From Dromiciops gliroides (Eukaryota > Chordata > Mammalia > Microbiotheria > Microbiotheriidae), in the NCBI RefSeq assembly GCF_019393635.1, contig NC_057863.1, forward strand, positions 627,629,791-627,693,790: DNA of 64,000 bases, written 5' to 3'. Made by a program: the position numbers and the translations under genes. This document shows, one piece after another, positions 48,280-58,268 of the stretch (position 1 is the stretch's first letter; each line of letters starts with the position of its first letter). Below the pieces are notes generated by a model that had not been told where the DNA came from, did no database searches, and saw nothing but the letters and a program-made list of their open reading frames with translations.

Positions 48280-49085
48280 GTGTGATTTGGCATAGGGATC
48301 TATCAGATCCTCCTGTCTCCTGCTTTCCTCCAACCTCACTGATTAGCGGCTTGAGGGTTTTTGTTGTTGGGGTATTTTTTTTTTAGTCAGAACAATTTTA
48401 TTTATAGCATTAGACACTGTTACAGTGTCTCATAGCCCATAAATCCTACCTTAAAAGCTTTGGTGGGAGGCTGCTAGTAGGCATTTGGCAATTGCCTGCG
48501 TATGACTGCGCCTCATTGGATTCGAGATCAGCTTCAGGAATCTCTGCTCACGTTTCCTGTACTTAGGAGTCTGTGATTTTCCTTTTTTCCTTCCCTTTTC
48601 TCCCGATGGTACATACATTCAGTGCTGTTTTAGTGGCTCCGTTCCATTCTTTTCTGGAGAGGTTTCTCAGTATTTCCCGGGCGTTGTGATTCAAAAGGAC
48701 TAGTTAGGGAGCTGTTACAAGGTGGCCGATTGTGTGTATTTGCTGTGTTTATATAGAAAACAATGTCTTGAGGTCCATAACCTTGTATAAATGAGGTGTG
48801 ACTACTATGATTGGTGCGGTATTGGTGCTTGCTAAGTCTTTATTAGTATTTCATCATTGCTTGAAAGAAACAAGTCTCTTACTTGATAACATATGAATAG
48901 ATTGTTAGTCATAAACTTGAGTGTAGTCAGAAAAGAGACTGTAGCTTTAAAGGAGGTGTGTTGGTGACTTTAGGTACACCTGTAACACAGGTAGGGCAGG
49001 ACTGGTTTCTAGGCAACTGTCAGGGGTGAAGAAAGGTGAGGTTAAAATTCCTTTTTTTTTTTTCTTCCCCTCTCTCACTTCAGGA
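48280..49085. other. Repeat-poor 5' part of intron 1
   Basis: No interspersed repeat recognised. It includes a perfect 9+1+9 inverted repeat at 48,412-48,430. The nearness to the promoter makes an intronic regulatory role plausible but untested. Confidence 0.4.
48412..48430. promoter_or_regulatory. 19-bp inverted repeat
   Basis: AGACACTGT-T-ACAGTGTCT: both 9-bp arms match perfectly around a single T. The spacing does not fit a standard steroid-receptor element (3-base spacer), so the binding protein, if any, is unknown. Confidence 0.45.
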
Positions 49086-49088
49086 GAG

Positions 49089-49117
49089 CAAGTAGCTAGC
49101 TAGCTAGCTAGCTGGCT
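49089..49117. repeat. (TAGC)n short tandem repeat
   Basis: AGTAGCTAGCTAGCTAGC followed by TAGCTGGCTGGC: about five TAGC units and two TGGC units. Confidence 0.9.
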
Positions 49118-49479
49118 GGCTTTAAGCTTCAGTAATTCTACCATCAGAAAGCAGTCAGCCTAAGTATTTTTGCAGTCTGGAGCCCTTATCTAACCAGACT
49201 CTGTGGTCCCTTTCTTTATTGCCTCTCTGTTTACATTTCTGTGATAATGCAATTTTAGGCAGAAATTATTCTTAAGCAGGACATGCACATTGCCTTCCCT
49301 GAAGCTAGAATGTCATTTTCGGCTACAACTAGCAGATCTGGCAAGAGACCAAAGCCAGAAGAGCTGGCTTCGTTTAACATGCTGACTCTCGTTCGGTTTA
49401 CCAGTATGCTACTAACCCAAGATCATTCCCAGATAATAGCAAATTTGAACACAAATAAATACAGCCTTTATCATGCGTC

Positions 49480-49700
49480 TTTGACATTAGTATTCAGTAC
49501 CCATCATTCAGCTCAATTCATGCGTGCATTTATTTTTAATTGTGTCCAAGAGGAAGGGATTGGAGGTGTTGGACCAACAAATTATATAATTTATCAGATC
49601 TACTGGATGGTAAACTCCCTGAGGCCCAGAACTGCTTCTTGGTCTGTGAGTCCTGCACAGTGCCTAGCTCAGTAAACATTCAATAAAGATTTTTTTGAAT
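49480..49700 (+). repeat. L2 3' end
   Basis: 'CTGGATGGTAAACTCCCTGA', 'CTGCACAGTGCCTAGCTCAG', 'TAAACATTCAATAAAGATTT'. Confidence 0.72.
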
Positions 49701-50430
49701 AAAATGCCCAGGAGGCAAACCATGGTAAAGTCTCAGAAGGCTGACCCCCAAAGCAAAGACGTCTCCCTTTATTTGATGAGCTACTCTTACAGACCAGATG
49801 TCTGACCATTCTTCAGTATTTGAATAGGTAGGTAGAAATGACTGGCTTTGGCCAGCATGTTGTCTGATCTCACAGAAGGTGTGGATTATTGAGTGAAGGC
49901 TAAATCCTACTGCAGAAGACCTTTGTCTTAACACTGACTTTTGTGTAAAGATGCTATGATTATTTCAGAGAAGTTAAACTGGGCTGATGCTTCCTTTCTG
50001 CTCACACTAATAGTAGCTTTAAAGGCAAATTGCTGAGGTTACAGGTGCAAATTAACATGCTTGAAATGGACTTGACTGTCTGCATGCCGGCAGGTTGCTT
50101 TGGAGGGTGAACCTGGAGTGAGGGGGGGAAAGGTGGTGCCCAGGGTAATTCCAGGAATTGGAATGTCATCGGCTTAGCATCTGCACTAAGGAAACAACGC
50201 TCCTGTTCGTCCAGATCGTTTGGAAGGATGCTCCATGGTCGGAATGAGTTTAACACACTTCAGCGGGGAGGTTGGGCAGGGTTTCACAAAGGCTCATGAA
50301 TAACTCCCTAGATAAACACAGTGTCCTTGTGTTCTTCTGCCATTATTCACATAACATAAATATAGGCTTTTAGCAGCAGGTCAAACAGGTGACTTCAGGG
50401 TCTTGGATGTAAGTTATTGGCCTAGTCAGG
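49700..50430. other. Repeat-poor intronic sequence
   Basis: No repeat recognised. At 50,313-50,327 TAAACACAGTGTCCT has a full right half-site (TGTCCT) and partial left half-site of a glucocorticoid response element. Confidence 0.4.
50313..50327 (+). promoter_or_regulatory. Weak glucocorticoid-response-element match
   Basis: ACA-CAG-TGT core with TGTCCT on the right. The left half fits at four of six positions. ERRFI1 is glucocorticoid-induced in other mammals, but a match of this quality is expected by chance in 15 kb. Confidence 0.2.
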
Positions 50431-50434
50431 ATGA

Positions 50435-50590
50435 CCTAGAGGCATTATGGGACAGTGGAAATTATGCTGGATTGGGGGGGGGGGTGGCAGAGGACCTGGG
50501 TTCCATTCCCAGGTCTGCCTCAGTTTCCTCATCTGTAAAGTGTCTGGGTTGAACTCCATGGCCAGCTCTAAATCTCTGACTCTGTGATTA
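50435..50590 (+). repeat. MIR-type SINE
   Basis: 'GGGTTCCATTCCCAGGTCTG', 'CCTCATCTGTAAAGTGTCTG', 'CCATGGCCAGCTCTAAATCT', with a G13 run inside. Confidence 0.78.
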
Positions 50591-50723
50591 CAGGGGGAAA
50601 TCTAAGGGTGGGCAGCAGACCAGAAAGGGGTAGAAAAAGAAAGGCCTTAAGATTTGGGGAGCACTTAAAACTCTGAAATAGTTAATGTCCTGGATCAGAG
50701 AAGAGTAAAAACAATTTAGTAAA

Positions 50724-50743
50724 GGTTGGGGTCGGGGTCGGGG
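50724..50743 (+). other. G-rich motif, possible G-quadruplex
   Basis: Three GGGG runs with two-base TC loops, plus a GG two bases upstream, on the sense strand of intron 1. Confidence 0.5.
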
Positions 50744-50969
50744 TTTTTTGGCATGTGTATTGTCAGTTTTGGTTGTCAGAGGATCTCAAAGCTGATCTAA
50801 GTGAGAGGGGGTCCATTCGGTATCAGTGGAGGGATTGCCTACATGTACAAACTGTCTTTGGAGTATAAAAGAAGGAACATTTAGAGCACAATTCATATGC
50901 AAGTAGAACTGAGGAACAAGTCATGAAAAGGGTTTTATTGTGTCCTCAACATGTCAGTCTAAAGGAAAG

Positions 50970-51195
50970 GGAACGGAAGAAGCATTTATAGAGTACCTGT
51001 CGTGTGTCAGGCACTGTGCTGAGCGCTTTGGGATTATTGTCTCATTTGATCCTGGGAAGTAGGTGCCAGTGTTAGCTTCATTTTACAGAAGAGGAAACTG
51101 AGGCAAACAGGGTGAAGTGACTTGGCCAGGGTCACACAGCTAGTGAGGATCTGAGGCTAGATTTGAACACAGGTCTTCCTGACTCTGGGGCAACC
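50970..51195 (-). repeat. MIR, nearly full length
   Basis: 'GTGTCAGGCACTGTGCTGAG', 'ATTTTACAGAAGAGGAAACT', 'GGGTCACACAGCTAGTGAGG', 'TTGAACACAGGTCTTCCTGA'. Confidence 0.88.
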
Positions 51196-51199
51196 ATGT

Positions 51200-51960
51200 A
51201 GCATGTGGATAGATAGAGCCCGGGGTCTTCCAGTATCTTTCCCAGGAAGATCCCAGATGAGGTTATAAAAGACCCAAGTGCATCACTAAATCCTCTGTAG
51301 CCTTTGGCTGTGTGAGTTAGAGCAGGGATCCTTCCAAACAGGCCCACATCTCTGTGCTTTCTAAGGGGGAAGGGGGGGTCCTGAACCCTCCTGTCAGTTG
51401 CTCTGGCCTCTCAGCCAGTCTTCACCTTCCTCTAGCTGCTTTTTACCATCTACAACTGGAACGTTATAAGGATAAATGAGGACCCAGGTCCGTAGAAGGG
51501 AGAAGGTGCTCTTTGTAAATGCAAGGCCTTTATCTAAAGGGAAAGACCCCAGGAGTAGAGAGGCTGAAGAGCTGCATGTTGTGCACATCCTGCCATCGTG
51601 CCACATGAAATAATGCAGGTGTCCGTAGTTCGGCACGATAAGGAAACAGATTTCCGGCTTCCTCTTAGGGCTGGTGGCTCTCTAATAACTTGGGGGGGAC
51701 ATGTGGAACAGAGGAATCTGCTGCCCTTTGACTTGTTCCTCTGGTATTGTCACACTGACAGTTCTGGAATGTGGAGTGTGCCAGGGCACCTATTCAATAC
51801 CCTTAGTCCATGGCAGCTGAGCAGGGTGGCTTGTAGTTATTGCTTTGTCTTAGAGCTCTACTAAACGGTCCTGCCCTGATTCACAGCCACAAGTCACTGA
51901 ATTCTTTTGCCAGAGAAATGTGCTCAAAGGAAAATGTCAAGGAGTAGTTTATAGGAGTAG
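51200..51960. other. Unassigned intronic sequence
   Basis: No clear repeat and no exon supported. Confidence 0.4.
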
Positions 51961-51961
51961 G

Positions 51962-52050
51962 ATATATATATATATATATGTATGTATGTATGCATGTATA
52001 TACATATACACATACATGATTTTGCCTTATATATGTATGTATTTAATGCT
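51962..52050. repeat. (TA)n/(TATG)n microsatellite
   Basis: TA units followed by TATG/CATA units, interrupted after about 55 bp. Confidence 0.9.
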
Positions 52051-52234
52051 CAGCTTTAGACTGTGTCGTGTTAAACTTAATTTAGGTCAATGTGAACAAG
52101 TGTTAGCATCTCTTCAGTTTTCTTGCACTTAGATGCATCGTTTTGGTAGTGGGAGAAATCCAGAGACAAACATTTGTCAGTTTTTTAAATTGCCTTTTCC
52201 CCCCTGTGACCACAGGCTGAATATAAGCCCATTA

Positions 52235-52390
52235 AAGCATGGCCTGGTAGAAAGAGGGTTGGCCTGGGAGGCAGGAAACCTAGTTCAGATTCCGTCCCCA
52301 TCTCGCCTCCTGCTGTTAAACTGAGTGGCCCTGGGCTAGTTGCTTGGCTTCTCTGGGCCTAGGAGAGCCTGGTCTCTAAGACTAAGTTGA
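52235..52390 (+). repeat. MIR-type SINE
   Basis: 'AAAGCATGGCCTGGTAGAAA', 'GGCAGGAAACCTAGTTCAGA', 'TGGCCCTGGGCTAGTTGCTT'. Confidence 0.68.
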
Positions 52391-53235
52391 GGACAAGGCT
52401 GCAGTCTTCTTTGCTCCCCCATCCACAGAAATCCTGGCTCTTTGGCACAGTCACTGTACTTCAGCAGAAGCTCATAATAAGTATTATCCTTGAGATGCAG
52501 TAGAATTGGCATCAGGAGAAGACAGTCATGCCTTAGATGGAAAAAATCACCACCTATCAGTCACATGCCTGCCCATCCAGGGAGGCTCTGATCCTTTCAC
52601 AAATTTGCCACCGTGTTTGCTCAACTCTCTGGGAGCCTTACATCAGTTCTCTCCACGTTGTTTGGGCAACAGTAGAGTGTGCAGGCTGTTACCAGTCATC
52701 CCTTGCTCTCACTATATGATTGCGCTGGCTCATTCTTTCTCCCCCCCCTCCCCCACCTTGTCATTATTGGGGGAAAGATTGATGCTTGTTGATTGTTATT
52801 TGCCTCTCCCCAGTGACCTATCATCCCTTGTAATTAGGATTCTTAAAAGAGATGGGGAGAAAGAAGCAATCCAGCAAAGCTGGCCAGCCCATCACTGCTC
52901 CCACATGTTTCTGATACACTCCGGCACCTATTTCTGTATACTTATTTGCTTGGCCCTTGCCTTTGCCCTTTGGGGACCCTCACTTCCTGCTTCATCAGAG
53001 ACTGTAGTATTCCATGACTTGGGGCCTCACTTGAACAATGCCTTTGTCTCAGGTTGAAGGTTTGGGTCGTTCCAGAGAACTTTGCAGAACTTAGATCCAC
53101 ACATGCAGTAGAGTTAGAATGAAATCCTCTGGCTATGTCTTGTAACTCAGCCCTGGTGGACAAGTGTCCAGAGTGAGCCTGTCTCGTACCAGATACCACG
53201 GGTGCTAAGACTTTGATGCATTTGTCAGAACAATT
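52390..53235. other. Unassigned intronic sequence
   Basis: A 183-codon open frame (52,506-53,057) begins at TTG rather than ATG, lacks any known motif and sits mid-intron. I do not accept it as a gene. Confidence 0.4.
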
Positions 53236-53249
53236 AAAGTTTACATTTG

Positions 53250-53419
53250 TTGTGGGTTTTTTTTGTTTTGTTTTTTTGTTTTGCGGGGCAATGGGGGTTA
53301 AGTGACTTGCCCAAGGTCACACAGCTAGTAAATGTTAAGTGTCTGAGGCCAGATTTGAACTCGGGTCCTCCTGAATTCAGGGCTGGTGCTTTATCCACTG
53401 CACCACCTAGCTGCCCCTA
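53250..53419 (-). repeat. tRNA-derived CORE-SINE with TSD
   Basis: B-like copy, antisense to ERRFI1, with a (TTTTG)n tail. TSD AAAGTTTACATTTG at 53,236-53,249 and 53,420-53,433. Confidence 0.95.
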
Positions 53420-53644
53420 AAAGTTTACATTTGGCATGTGAGGAAGACCCTTTTTAGTAGACACAGAAACCAAAAGCTTAGGAACTTTCTTAAGGGCAAG
53501 TGATAGAAATTAAACTTGTCATTCAAGTCGATTTTGCAATGCTAAGTTAAAAATCCCTTTTTGCCATTCAAGTTGTGTGATCTGTTGTTTTCAGAAATTT
53601 TCTCATGAGTTCTTGCCATCCTTCTCTTATTTTTTTCTTTTTTG

Positions 53645-53763
53645 AAGGCAATTGGGGTTAAGTGACTTGCTCAGGGTCACACAGTCAGTGAGGCTGGATT
53701 TGCAGTTGGGTCCCTCTGATTCTAGGGCCAGTGCTCTTATCTGCTGCACCACCTAGCTGCCCC
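53645..53763 (-). repeat. CORE-SINE, internally shortened
   Basis: Antisense copy lacking part of the core ('CACACAGTCAGTGAGGCTGG' joins directly). Confidence 0.88.
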
Positions 53764-54171
53764 CATCCGTTCTTCTCAGTAAATGTATCTTCTCGCTAAG
53801 ATCGAAGGGTCTTATGAAGGGTCTTGCAGAGCTAAGATAACAGATCCATCCTCTCCGAGAACCTCATACAAAGCTGCAAAGCAGAGGAATGCAGGGATCT
53901 GCTTTGGTGCTCACAGCTAAGGAATCACAGAACCTAGTATAGCAGTTGAGTGGTTTTTGTATCAATATTCATGAATTAAATAAGGGTCAGGGGGTTAGTG
54001 AGTCTGGGCTGCAGCACATCCTGGCATAATCTATTAGATAATTCCAAAGGATTTCTCATCACCAATGGACCCTCTGGTCCATCCAGGCCCATCCCCATTG
54101 GGCCATTCATCACAGCCTGGCTCTTTTCCTGCATCTGTTCATCTGACTTAAGGGACCACTGTATACAAAAT

Positions 54172-54333
54172 AGATGACTTTTTTTTTTTTTTGCAGGGCA
54201 ATGAGGGTTAAGTGACTTGCCTAGGGTTACACACACAGCTAGTAAGTGTTAAGTGTCTGAGTCCGGTTTTGAACTCAGGTCCTCCTGAATCCAGGGCCAG
54301 TGCTTTATCCACTGTGCCACCTAGCTGCCCTGA
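54172..54333 (-). repeat. tRNA-derived CORE-SINE with TSD
   Basis: B-subtype copy, antisense to the gene. TSD ACTGTATACAAAAT at 54,158-54,171 and 54,334-54,347. It carries an extra CA unit in the core (ACACACAGCTAG). Confidence 0.95.
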
Positions 54334-54679
54334 ACTGTATACAAAATTAGACAGGAGTTGGATGAGGTAAAAATGATAAAGCCCTGGCTCTGCCCACAAG
54401 GAGTTTACAATCTAGGGATTAACTAGGCTTTAAAAGGCCATTCTGCTGTGAGTAAAAGCAAAGGGAAGGCCGAAGTCATAGAGCACGGATCCCATTACCT
54501 TTTGTCCTTTGGCTGCTTGGGCCTAATGTGTGTGTAGAGTGGCTGCAGAAGGCAATTGAATATAAAACTATGACTAAATGGTTTGGTCAGGGTGGTCAAA
54601 CAGAATTGTTTTTGTCTTTAGTTCGCCCTTTTTTCTTGAAGAAAAAAAATCTACTAACTTAATACCTGATATTCATAAG

Positions 54680-54845
54680 GTGCTTTGAAGTTTTCAAAAC
54701 CCTTTATATGTATTCTCATTTGAGATTTAACAGTTTTATGAGGTGTAGATACTTGGGTATTACTTAGCCCCGTTTTACAGATGAAGAAACGGGCCTAGCT
54801 AGTGACAGATTTGAACCCAGGTCTTCCTGAGCAACACTGAATCTT
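54680..54845 (-). repeat. MIR fragment
   Basis: 'AAGGTGCTTTGAAGTTTTCA', 'CGTTTTACAGATGAAGAAAC', 'AGATTTGAACCCAGGTCTTC', with part of the core missing. Confidence 0.8.
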
Positions 54846-54849
54846 AGAA

Positions 54850-55470
54850 TACCTCCCCCAAAACAATGCCTCTGAAATTTGAGGTTTCAGTCCCTCAGAA
54901 TTATCATAGAAACTATATGATCTGATGGTTAGCAGTTATCGGACTTCGAAATCTATCAGTTTGGATTAATTGTACATTATCCCAAGTTTGGACTTCCCGA
55001 CCATTGTGGCACTGTCAGATAGAACAGCTTGTGGTGTGGTTCAGGTGTTTGTGGTTTCATCTGTGTGGGTGCTTACTTCTCTGCACATCCAGATTCCCAT
55101 AGGCCTTCCTTGGATGGCCTTCCCGAGTGGTTGGGAGCACCTGAAGGATTTTATTGAGGCTGATCCTTGGATTATACACATGCTGCCCATCGCTGGCCTA
55201 GACTTCAGCCTCACAGCCAGAGAAGTTGGGCTTCCCTGGCAAATCTTCCACCCCGGGGTACAGCATCCATGGGGAGGGATTTAAGTCCTGGATAATGCAG
55301 ACAGATGAGGTGTTTCAAGCTGACATGTAGGGGACTTCTCCAGTAATTCAGTTATTCCATGTATCATTTCCCCAAAGCTCTTAGCAGCCTCCTGTGGAAA
55401 CAGGGCTTCTTAACCATTTGTGTGCCCTGGGTCCCTTGGGCAGTGTCTGAAGCCTGTGAATCCCTTCTTA
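54850..55470. other. Unassigned intronic sequence
   Basis: Nothing recognised apart from weak frames. The sequence AGAACAGCTTGTGGT (55,021-55,035) has one good hormone-response half-site only. Confidence 0.35.
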
Positions 55471-55471
55471 G

Positions 55472-55473
<2 letters not shown>

Positions 55474-55524
<51 letters not shown>
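55474..55524. repeat. (TG)n microsatellite
   Basis: About 51 bp of uninterrupted GT on the plus strand, next to the 3' side of an antisense SINE. Confidence 0.95.
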
Positions 55525-55525
<1 letters not shown>

Positions 55526-55527
<2 letters not shown>

Positions 55528-55652
55528 TTTGCAAGTCAGTTGGGGTTAAGTGACTTGCCCAGGATCACACAGCTAGTAAGTGTCAAGTGTCTGAGACCAT
55601 ATTTGAACTTGGGTTCTGATTTCTCTATTTACTGTGCCACCTAGCTGCCCTT
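55526..55652 (-). repeat. CORE-SINE
   Basis: Antisense copy; head region shortened ('GGTTCTGATTTCTCTATTTA'). The (TG)n tract replaces an ordinary A-tail. Confidence 0.88.
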
Positions 55653-55778
55653 CAGGATCATGTTTTTAAATGCATAGAATAAAATACAGAGAATTTCAAA
55701 GGAAACCAGTTACTTTGAAATAGTTATCACAATATTTTTTTAAACCAGGTCTGTGGACCCCAGGTGAAGAACCTTTGT
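55653..55778 (-). mobile_element. hAT-like element, partial
   Basis: 'AATGCATAGAATAAAATACA', 'AGGAAACCAGTTACTTTGAA' and the end 'GGACCCCAGGTGAAGAACCT', which resembles the terminal motif of the element at 23.58 kb. A SINE truncates or splits it. Confidence 0.5.
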
Positions 55779-55962
55779 TTTATTCATTTATCTATCTATT
55801 CATTTGTTTATTCATTTGTTTGTTTTGCAGGGCAATGAGGGTTAAGTGACTTGCCTGGGGTCACACAGCTAGTAAGTGTCAAGGGTCTGAGGTCAAATTT
55901 GAACTCAGATCCTCCTGAATTCAGAACCAGTGCTTTATCTACTGCACCACCTAGCTGCCCCC
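55779..55962 (-). repeat. tRNA-derived CORE-SINE with TSD and repeat tail
   Basis: B-subtype copy, antisense. TSD AAGAACCTTTGT at 55,767-55,778 and 55,963-55,974. The tail has become an ATTC/ATCT/TTTG short tandem repeat (55,780-55,826). Confidence 0.93.
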
Positions 55963-56069
55963 AAGAACCTTTGTATTAAAAGAAAGGCTCAATAGGAGCC
56001 TCTGAATGCAGAGCTTTTGATTGAAGGCTGCATTGCAAGTGAGAACCTTACCTTCAGGAGGCTGGGTTC

Positions 56070-56298
56070 GGATTGGAACAATGTGGTGTGGTCCAAGAGC
56101 ACATGCCTGGGTTAGAAGACCAGCTATTGAGTCCTGACTGCCGCTCAGTAGCCAGTGTGAGCCACAGCATCAGCTAACCCCACTGAGCCTCGGTTTTTTC
56201 ATCTGCCGACTGAGAAGAGTAATCTCTCTACCCACATTACTGGGTTATTATGAGGGAAATGTTTTGCAAATTGTAAAGTACCTACAAATTAGAGATAC
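56070..56298 (+). repeat. MIR-type SINE, long form
   Basis: 'CAATGTGGTGTGGTCCAAGA', 'CTCGGTTTTTTCATCTGCCG', 'ACTGGGTTATTATGAGGGAA', 'GCAAATTGTAAAGTACC'. Confidence 0.8.
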
Positions 56299-56313
56299 TG
56301 AATAGCCATTCTT

Positions 56314-56451
56314 TTTTTTTTTTTTAGTGAGGCAATTGGGGTTAAGTGACTTGCCCAGGGTCTAAGTGTCAAGTGTCTGAGGCCGGATTTGAACTCAGTA
56401 CTCCTGACTCCAGGGCCGGTGTTCTATCCACTGCGCCACCTAGCTGCCCCT
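56314..56451 (-). repeat. tRNA-derived CORE-SINE, first at a shared site
   Basis: A-subtype antisense copy missing about 11 bp of the core (CAGGGTCTAAGTG). It is flanked by TGAATAGCCATTCTT at 56,299-56,313 and 56,452-56,466. Confidence 0.95.
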
Positions 56452-56466
56452 TGAATAGCCATTCTT

Positions 56467-56618
56467 TTTTTTTTTTTTTTTGCGGGGCAATGGGGGTTAA
56501 GTGACTTGCCCAGGGTCACACAGCTAGTAAGTGTCAAGTGTCTGAGGCCGGATTTGAACTCAGGTACTCCTGAATCCAGGGCCAGTGCTTTATCCACTGC
56601 ACCACCTAGCCGCCCCCT
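56467..56618 (-). repeat. tRNA-derived CORE-SINE, second at a shared site
   Basis: B-like antisense copy between the second and third occurrences of the 15-mer (third: 56,619-56,633, one mismatch). Confidence 0.95.
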
Positions 56619-56633
56619 TGAATAGGCATTCTT

Positions 56634-57285
56634 AAAGAAACCCCAAACTTCTGAGCTCTTGAACTGTACAGATAGACCTTCAATTCAGTAATAAACTATT
56701 GTTTTTAGAGGTCAAATATGAATAACAAGTACTGGTCATATATGGAGTCTCCTAAAATCAGGCATTGGTTCAGCATTCATAAGCCTCCTGGAACAAAAAA
56801 ACCATGGAATTTGTCTTGTCCAAAGCCCCTTCAGTCCTCTTCTATACAAATTCCTTCCATTCTCCAAGACGTAGCTATGGTACTTTAAGTATGATATGTG
56901 ATCTTCTGTAATTACTGAAGTAGTTTTGTAGATAAATGATTAAAAAGTCTAAGGAGACCATTTTTCCCTTTGAATAAACAGAAATCAGGTTCCAAAACCA
57001 GATTGAAAAGAGGAAATTACATCACACCTTCAAATAAGGAAGCACTGGGCAGAACTGGATGAGTTGTGTGACAAAAATGTGCCCCTCCCCCTCCCAATTG
57101 CTTCTGAGATTCATTAATGAGATCAGGTGGCCCGGTGAGCCAATCTAGGTTAACGTCCTAAAGTAATGTCAGTTCCTTCTTGGGGTCGGGGGTGTTTCTA
57201 AGCACTACAAACCGAAGTTCGATATTTTTGAGTGGGTGCATAATAGGAGGGGTTTTTCCTGATGGTTAAAATCACTCGAAGGAGA
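56634..57285. other. Repeat-poor intronic sequence
   Basis: About 650 bp with no recognised repeat and no exon. Confidence 0.4.
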
Positions 57286-57289
57286 CAGA

Positions 57290-57440
57290 TTGGTATAATG
57301 GAGAGCACGTTGTATTTAGAGCCAGAATATTTGGGATTGGATTCCTGCTCTGCCAGTTACTACCCCTGTGACCCAGAGCAAGCCACTATTAGACTCAGTG
57401 TCCTCATCTGTGAAATGTGAAGTGGATCACCAGCAGGAGA
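57290..57440 (+). repeat. MIR-type SINE
   Basis: 'TTGGTATAATGGAGAGCACG', 'CTGTGACCCAGAGCAAGCCA', 'GTCCTCATCTGTGAAATGTG', 'GACCTTCTAGTTCTG'. Confidence 0.8.
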
Positions 57441-57624
57441 CCTTCTAGTTCTGAAGGGAGAAGACCCTGGGTTTTGACCCCCAACCCTTCTGCCCAGGGT
57501 GGGGGGTGGAGGGGCCATTCTACCTTCTTCCCATCCTCTCCTGCCTTCGCTAATAGTCTTTCTTCAAGAACAACACACACGGGCCGCCACCTGTCGATTG
57601 ACACCTCTTTGTTAGCTTGATTTT

Positions 57625-57815
57625 TTTTTTTGGCGGGGCAATTGGTTTTTGTTTTTTACTTTATTATATATATATATATTAGTGAGACAATTGGGGCTAA
57701 GTGACTTGCCCAGGGTCACACAGCTAGTAAGTGTTAAGTGTCTGAGGCTGGATTTGAACTCAGGTCCTCCTGAATCCAGGGCTGGTGCTCTATCCACTGC
57801 ACCACCTAGCTGCCC
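57625..57815 (-). repeat. CORE-SINE joined to a 3' fragment of another
   Basis: Left part is only a 3' tip ('GGCGGGGCAATTGG'). A full antisense SINE ('AGTGAGACAATTGGGGCTAA') follows after a T/TA-rich stretch. GCTTGATTTTT occurs on both sides of the whole block. Confidence 0.85.
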
Positions 57816-57819
57816 CCAT

Positions 57820-58268
57820 GGCTTGATTTTTGAAATGACTTGGTTTTTACATGGTTTTCATTTCTCTCTCCATTCCTTACCCCCCTGTATCCCAGCGAGC
57901 CATCCCCAAACAAAGAACAAGAGAGGCAGAACATTCCTAGAATTGGAGAGTGCATGAAGTGTTCTGCCCCCACAGCCCCTCACCGCTATAAAGGGAAGGA
58001 GACACACTTTCTCCTGGCTTCGGGACTAAGCTCAGTCACCATCGACAGGGTGTAGCATGTTGTTGTTCTGGTTCTGGTTGTTTTCTTTTTGCCTTGTAGT
58101 CATTCTGTACATTGTTTTTCCTGGTTCTGCTGAGCTTCACTTTGAATCCATTCCTATAAATCTTCCCCAGCTTCTCTTTATTCATCTTTGTTCATCAGAA
58201 CAAATAGATTCCATTGCATTCATGAACTTGATTTCGTAGCCACTCCCCAGATGCCTTTCCAACCAGAG
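57820..58268 (-). repeat. L1 3' UTR-like repeat, second type
   Basis: 'CCGCTATAAAGGGAAGGAGA', 'GTCATTCTGTACATTGTTTT', 'TCCTGGTTCTGCTGAGCTTC', 'CATTGCATTCATGAACTTGA'. Related to 16.6-17.06 kb. Confidence 0.65.

Noticed and set aside
47470-48339. 289-residue minus-strand open frame (and a 181-residue one) over the CpG island
   Set aside because: Low-complexity Pro/Arg/Ala-rich frames from GC-rich DNA, antisense to exon 1, without motifs or start context. Expected by chance in a CpG island.
52506-53057. 183-residue plus-strand open frame in intron 1
   Set aside because: Starts at TTG, shows no domain or family resemblance, and lies between repeats in an intron.
55021-55035. Glucocorticoid response element at AGAACAGCTTGTGGT
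   Set aside because: Only the left half-site fits and the right half has two mismatches. Expected by chance in 15 kb.
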